Below are positions 62,085-64,000 of a stretch of DNA of 64,000 nt, piece by piece. The notes under the pieces were generated by a model, which saw only the letters and a list, made by a program, of their open reading frames with translations, ran no database searches and was not told where the DNA came from. Within the stretch, counting starts at the first letter, position 1; every line of letters begins with the position of its first letter. Both the position numbers and the translations under genes were made by a program. Origin of the DNA: Bacteroidota bacterium (GTDB lineage Bacteria > Bacteroidota > Bacteroidia > Chitinophagales > BACL12); NCBI GenBank assembly GCA_029571985.1, contig JAKQVC010000047.1, forward strand, positions 1 to 64,000. Reading direction: 5' to 3'.

Positions 62085-63110
62085 ATGCATAAAATACTCA
62101 TAACGGGAGGTTGCGGATATATAGGCTCTCATACGGCGATTGACCTTCTCGAAAAGGGTTTCGAAGTAATTTCGATTGATAATTTGTCTTTGTCTAAAAC
62201 GTTTATTCCAGACCGCATTCGCGATATCACCGGAAAACCGTTTCATAATTACCGCGTTGATTGCCGTGACTTAAATAAAATGCGCAATATCATTGACCAG
62301 CATGGTCAAATTTCAGGTATTATTCATTTTGCAGCATTTAAATCTGTTGGTGAAAGTGTAAAAAAGCCACTGGTATATTTCGACAATAATATCAACAGCA
62401 CCATAAATATTTTACGGATAGCAGAAGAGTTCGCCATTCCCAATCTGGTATTTAGCTCTTCATGCAGCATTTATGGCAATAACGCACAGCAACCAGTTAC
62501 TGAAGATACGCCATTTTCTACCCCGGAATCACCATACGGATGGACAAAGCTGATTTCAGAGCAAATGATTGCAGCGCATGCAAAACAATCGAAAACAAAA
62601 TTCATTGCGTTGCGCTATTTTAATCCGGTAGGTGCACATAGCAGCGGGCGACTGGGTGAAATTCCATTTGGTAATCCGGAAAATCTGGTGCCAAATATTA
62701 CACAGACTGCTATTGGTAAGAAGTCAGGATTTACGGTTTATGGTACCGACTACGATACACGCGATGGCTCATGTGTACGCGATTATGTGCATGTAATGGA
62801 TATTGCTGATGCCCATACACTGGCCTTGCAATATCAGCTCGATGCAAAGCAGTTGGATAATTATCAGGTCTTTAATCTCGGTTCAGGCAGCGGTGTTACG
62901 GTGCTGGAGCTTATTCAGGCTTTTGAAAAAGTTTCCGGCGTGAAGCTCAATTACACAAAAGGACCCCGCCGTGAAGGTGATGTTGTTAGTATATTTGCTG
63001 ATAACACCAAAGCCATTCAGCAGCTTAATTGGCATGCACGTTATTCGTTAGAAGACATGATGCGCACTGCCTGGCAATGGGAACAAACAATGCGAGAGGA
63101 GTCCATTTAA
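62085..63110 (+). CDS. galE: UDP-glucose 4-epimerase
   Basis: The product is 341 residues long, an extended SDR. It has the NAD loop TGGCGYIGSHTAIDLL (7-22), FSSSCSIYG (catalytic Ser), the Y-x-x-x-K dyad in SPYGWTKLISEQM, RYFNPVGAH, DGSCVRDYVHVMD and NLGSGSGVTVLEL. It interconverts UDP-glucose and UDP-galactose for surface polysaccharides. It lies downstream of rmlA on the same strand (136 bp). Confidence 0.94.
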   Translation: MHKILITGGCGYIGSHTAIDLLEKGFEVISIDNLSLSKTFIPDRIRDITGKPFHNYRVDCRDLNKMRNIIDQHGQISGIIHFAAFKSVGESVKKPLVYFDNNINSTINILRIAEEFAIPNLVFSSSCSIYGNNAQQPVTEDTPFSTPESPYGWTKLISEQMIAAHAKQSKTKFIALRYFNPVGAHSSGRLGEIPFGNPENLVPNITQTAIGKKSGFTVYGTDYDTRDGSCVRDYVHVMDIADAHTLALQYQLDAKQLDNYQVFNLGSGSGVTVLELIQAFEKVSGVKLNYTKGPRREGDVVSIFADNTKAIQQLNWHARYSLEDMMRTAWQWEQTMREESI

Positions 63111-63115
63111 ATCAT

Positions 63116-63964
63116 ATGATGCCGGAATTACTTTTCAACTTTCAGGAATTTTTTGGCCATACACCGGCTGAGGCATCTATTATTGTATTCAACCTGATAT
63201 TGATTGAATCCATGCTGAGCGTTGACAATGCTTTGGTAATGGGCACCATGGTGATGGACTTACCTAAAGAACAAAGAGGTAAAGCCTTACGCTACGGTAT
63301 TTTCGGTGCCTATTTCTTCAGAGGAATTGCCCTGCTGCTGGCTAACTGGCTGATACAGGTGGTTTGGTTAAAAGCACTTGGAGGTCTGTATCTGATCTGG
63401 CTGGCCTTAGATTATTTTAGAAGTTCTTCTACAGCCACAACCGCCGACGACACCTTAAACAAATCCAACAATTGGTTTTATAAAAACACCGTTGGCCGGA
63501 TCGGAAACTTTTGGAGCACCGTGATATTGGTAAATATTATGGACCTTGCCTTTTCTATTGATAATGTTTTTGCGGCCGTTGCCTATACCGACAATATTTA
63601 TTTAGTTTGTCTGGGAGTATTTATTGGCATCCTGGCCATTCGTTTTGTTGCGCAGGGGGTAATTAAATTATTAGAAAAATTCAGCTTCCTGAATACCAGT
63701 GCGTTTTTAATCATTGCCCTATTAGGCTTAAAACTCATGCTGAGTTTTATTTGCTATGAATTTGGCAGAAACACTGCACTTTGTCATTTTTTAGAAAGCG
63801 AAAAAACCGATTTGTATTTTAGTTTGATTACCGTTGCCATATTTATTTTACCTGTATTAACCAGCTATCTGTTCAATTTCCCTAAATCTTCAAAAGATCA
63901 TCACACAGCAGATTTTGCCCATTTTCAGGATGAGGCAGATAAGGCAGAAGATTCAGAAAATTAA
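63116..63964 (+). CDS. TerC family integral membrane protein
   Basis: The product is 282 residues from the ATG at 63116 (63119 equally possible). The longer frame overlaps galE by 80 bp. It has seven to eight spans and the TerC family acidic motifs LIESMLSVDNALVMGTMV (about 22-39) and VNIMDLAFSIDNVFAAVAYT (about 138-157). The paired SVDNA and SIDNV Asp-Asn motifs line the putative ion path. Homologues (YceF/YkoY/Alx) export manganese and help metal loading of exported proteins. Ends with a charged cytosolic tail. Confidence 0.9.
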   Translation: MMPELLFNFQEFFGHTPAEASIIVFNLILIESMLSVDNALVMGTMVMDLPKEQRGKALRYGIFGAYFFRGIALLLANWLIQVVWLKALGGLYLIWLALDYFRSSSTATTADDTLNKSNNWFYKNTVGRIGNFWSTVILVNIMDLAFSIDNVFAAVAYTDNIYLVCLGVFIGILAIRFVAQGVIKLLEKFSFLNTSAFLIIALLGLKLMLSFICYEFGRNTALCHFLESEKTDLYFSLITVAIFILPVLTSYLFNFPKSSKDHHTADFAHFQDEADKAEDSEN

Positions 63965-64000
63965 CAAGCTGGTTATTTAATTTCCAACAGAAATCAAATT

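Noticed and set aside
63029-63115. Extended N-terminus of the TerC protein
   Set aside because: The extra 29 residues overlap the end of galE in another frame and lack hydrophobic or family features. The ATG at 63116 begins the conserved domain.

Overview
The window is chromosomal DNA from a member of the Bacteroidota. The evidence is five or six proteins ending in type IX secretion (T9SS) sorting domains, the gliding protein GldC, DUF2480, DUF4199 and DUF6150 proteins, a clade II nitrous oxide reductase cluster, and promoters of the Bacteroidota form TTG-N19-TAnnTTTG. The gene set (heme A synthase, N2O reductase, siderophore-type TonB receptor) suggests an aerobic or facultative environmental organism of the Chitinophagales/Saprospirales kind. 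That placement is inference.

Layout. 0-17 kb is an accessory region. It holds minus-strand secreted T9SS cargo genes, a Rof-like Rho antiterminator, a YCII-domain protein, a FecA-like TonB receptor with a palindromic operator, a class II Fic protein behind a duplicated operator array, an AbiE toxin-antitoxin pair whose toxin is frameshifted, a Fic remnant, and two IS21-like phased end remnants. 17.6-18.3 kb carries tRNA-Phe followed by four tandem copies of its 3' half. Each copy is interrupted by a hairpin insertion in the T loop and most are separated by a terminator. 18.3-25.9 kb (minus) has a glycosylation operon (two GT2 enzymes and a large membrane protein), a DUF2480/lytic transglycosylase pair, and a PpiD/SurA-like foldase. 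26.1-33.8 kb (plus) has coaX, an outer-membrane protein, lptC, acetyltransferases, gldC, a patatin phospholipase and a gamma carbonic anhydrase. 33.8-44.5 kb has a lipoprotein B1 metallo-beta-lactamase, CreD, a repeat-dense intergenic region, a five-bladed-propeller lipoprotein, heme A synthase, two methyltransferases, a LuxR/DUF4199 pair and a bestrophin. 44.8-53.7 kb has a tail-fibre/S74-chaperone surface protein and an operon led by a GlxA-like regulator that includes an M1 aminopeptidase homologue lacking every zinc ligand. 54.0-60.9 kb (minus) is the nitrous oxide reductase cluster: cytochrome c, nosZ, fasciclin, membrane protein, nosL, nosD, nosF, nosY. 61.1-64.0 kb (plus) has rmlA, galE and a TerC family protein.

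Two structural signals stand out. First, several intergenic regions contain stem-loops whose stems differ but whose centre is nearly always C-GNA-G (for example GCGAAGC, GCGTAGC, ACGCAGT). This is the sequence class known to form exceptionally stable GNA-loop DNA mini-hairpins. The same centre sits inside the tRNA-Phe 3'-half copies. Second, the Fic gene is preceded by two copies, exactly 55 bp apart, of a three-half-site operator ending one base before the start codon.
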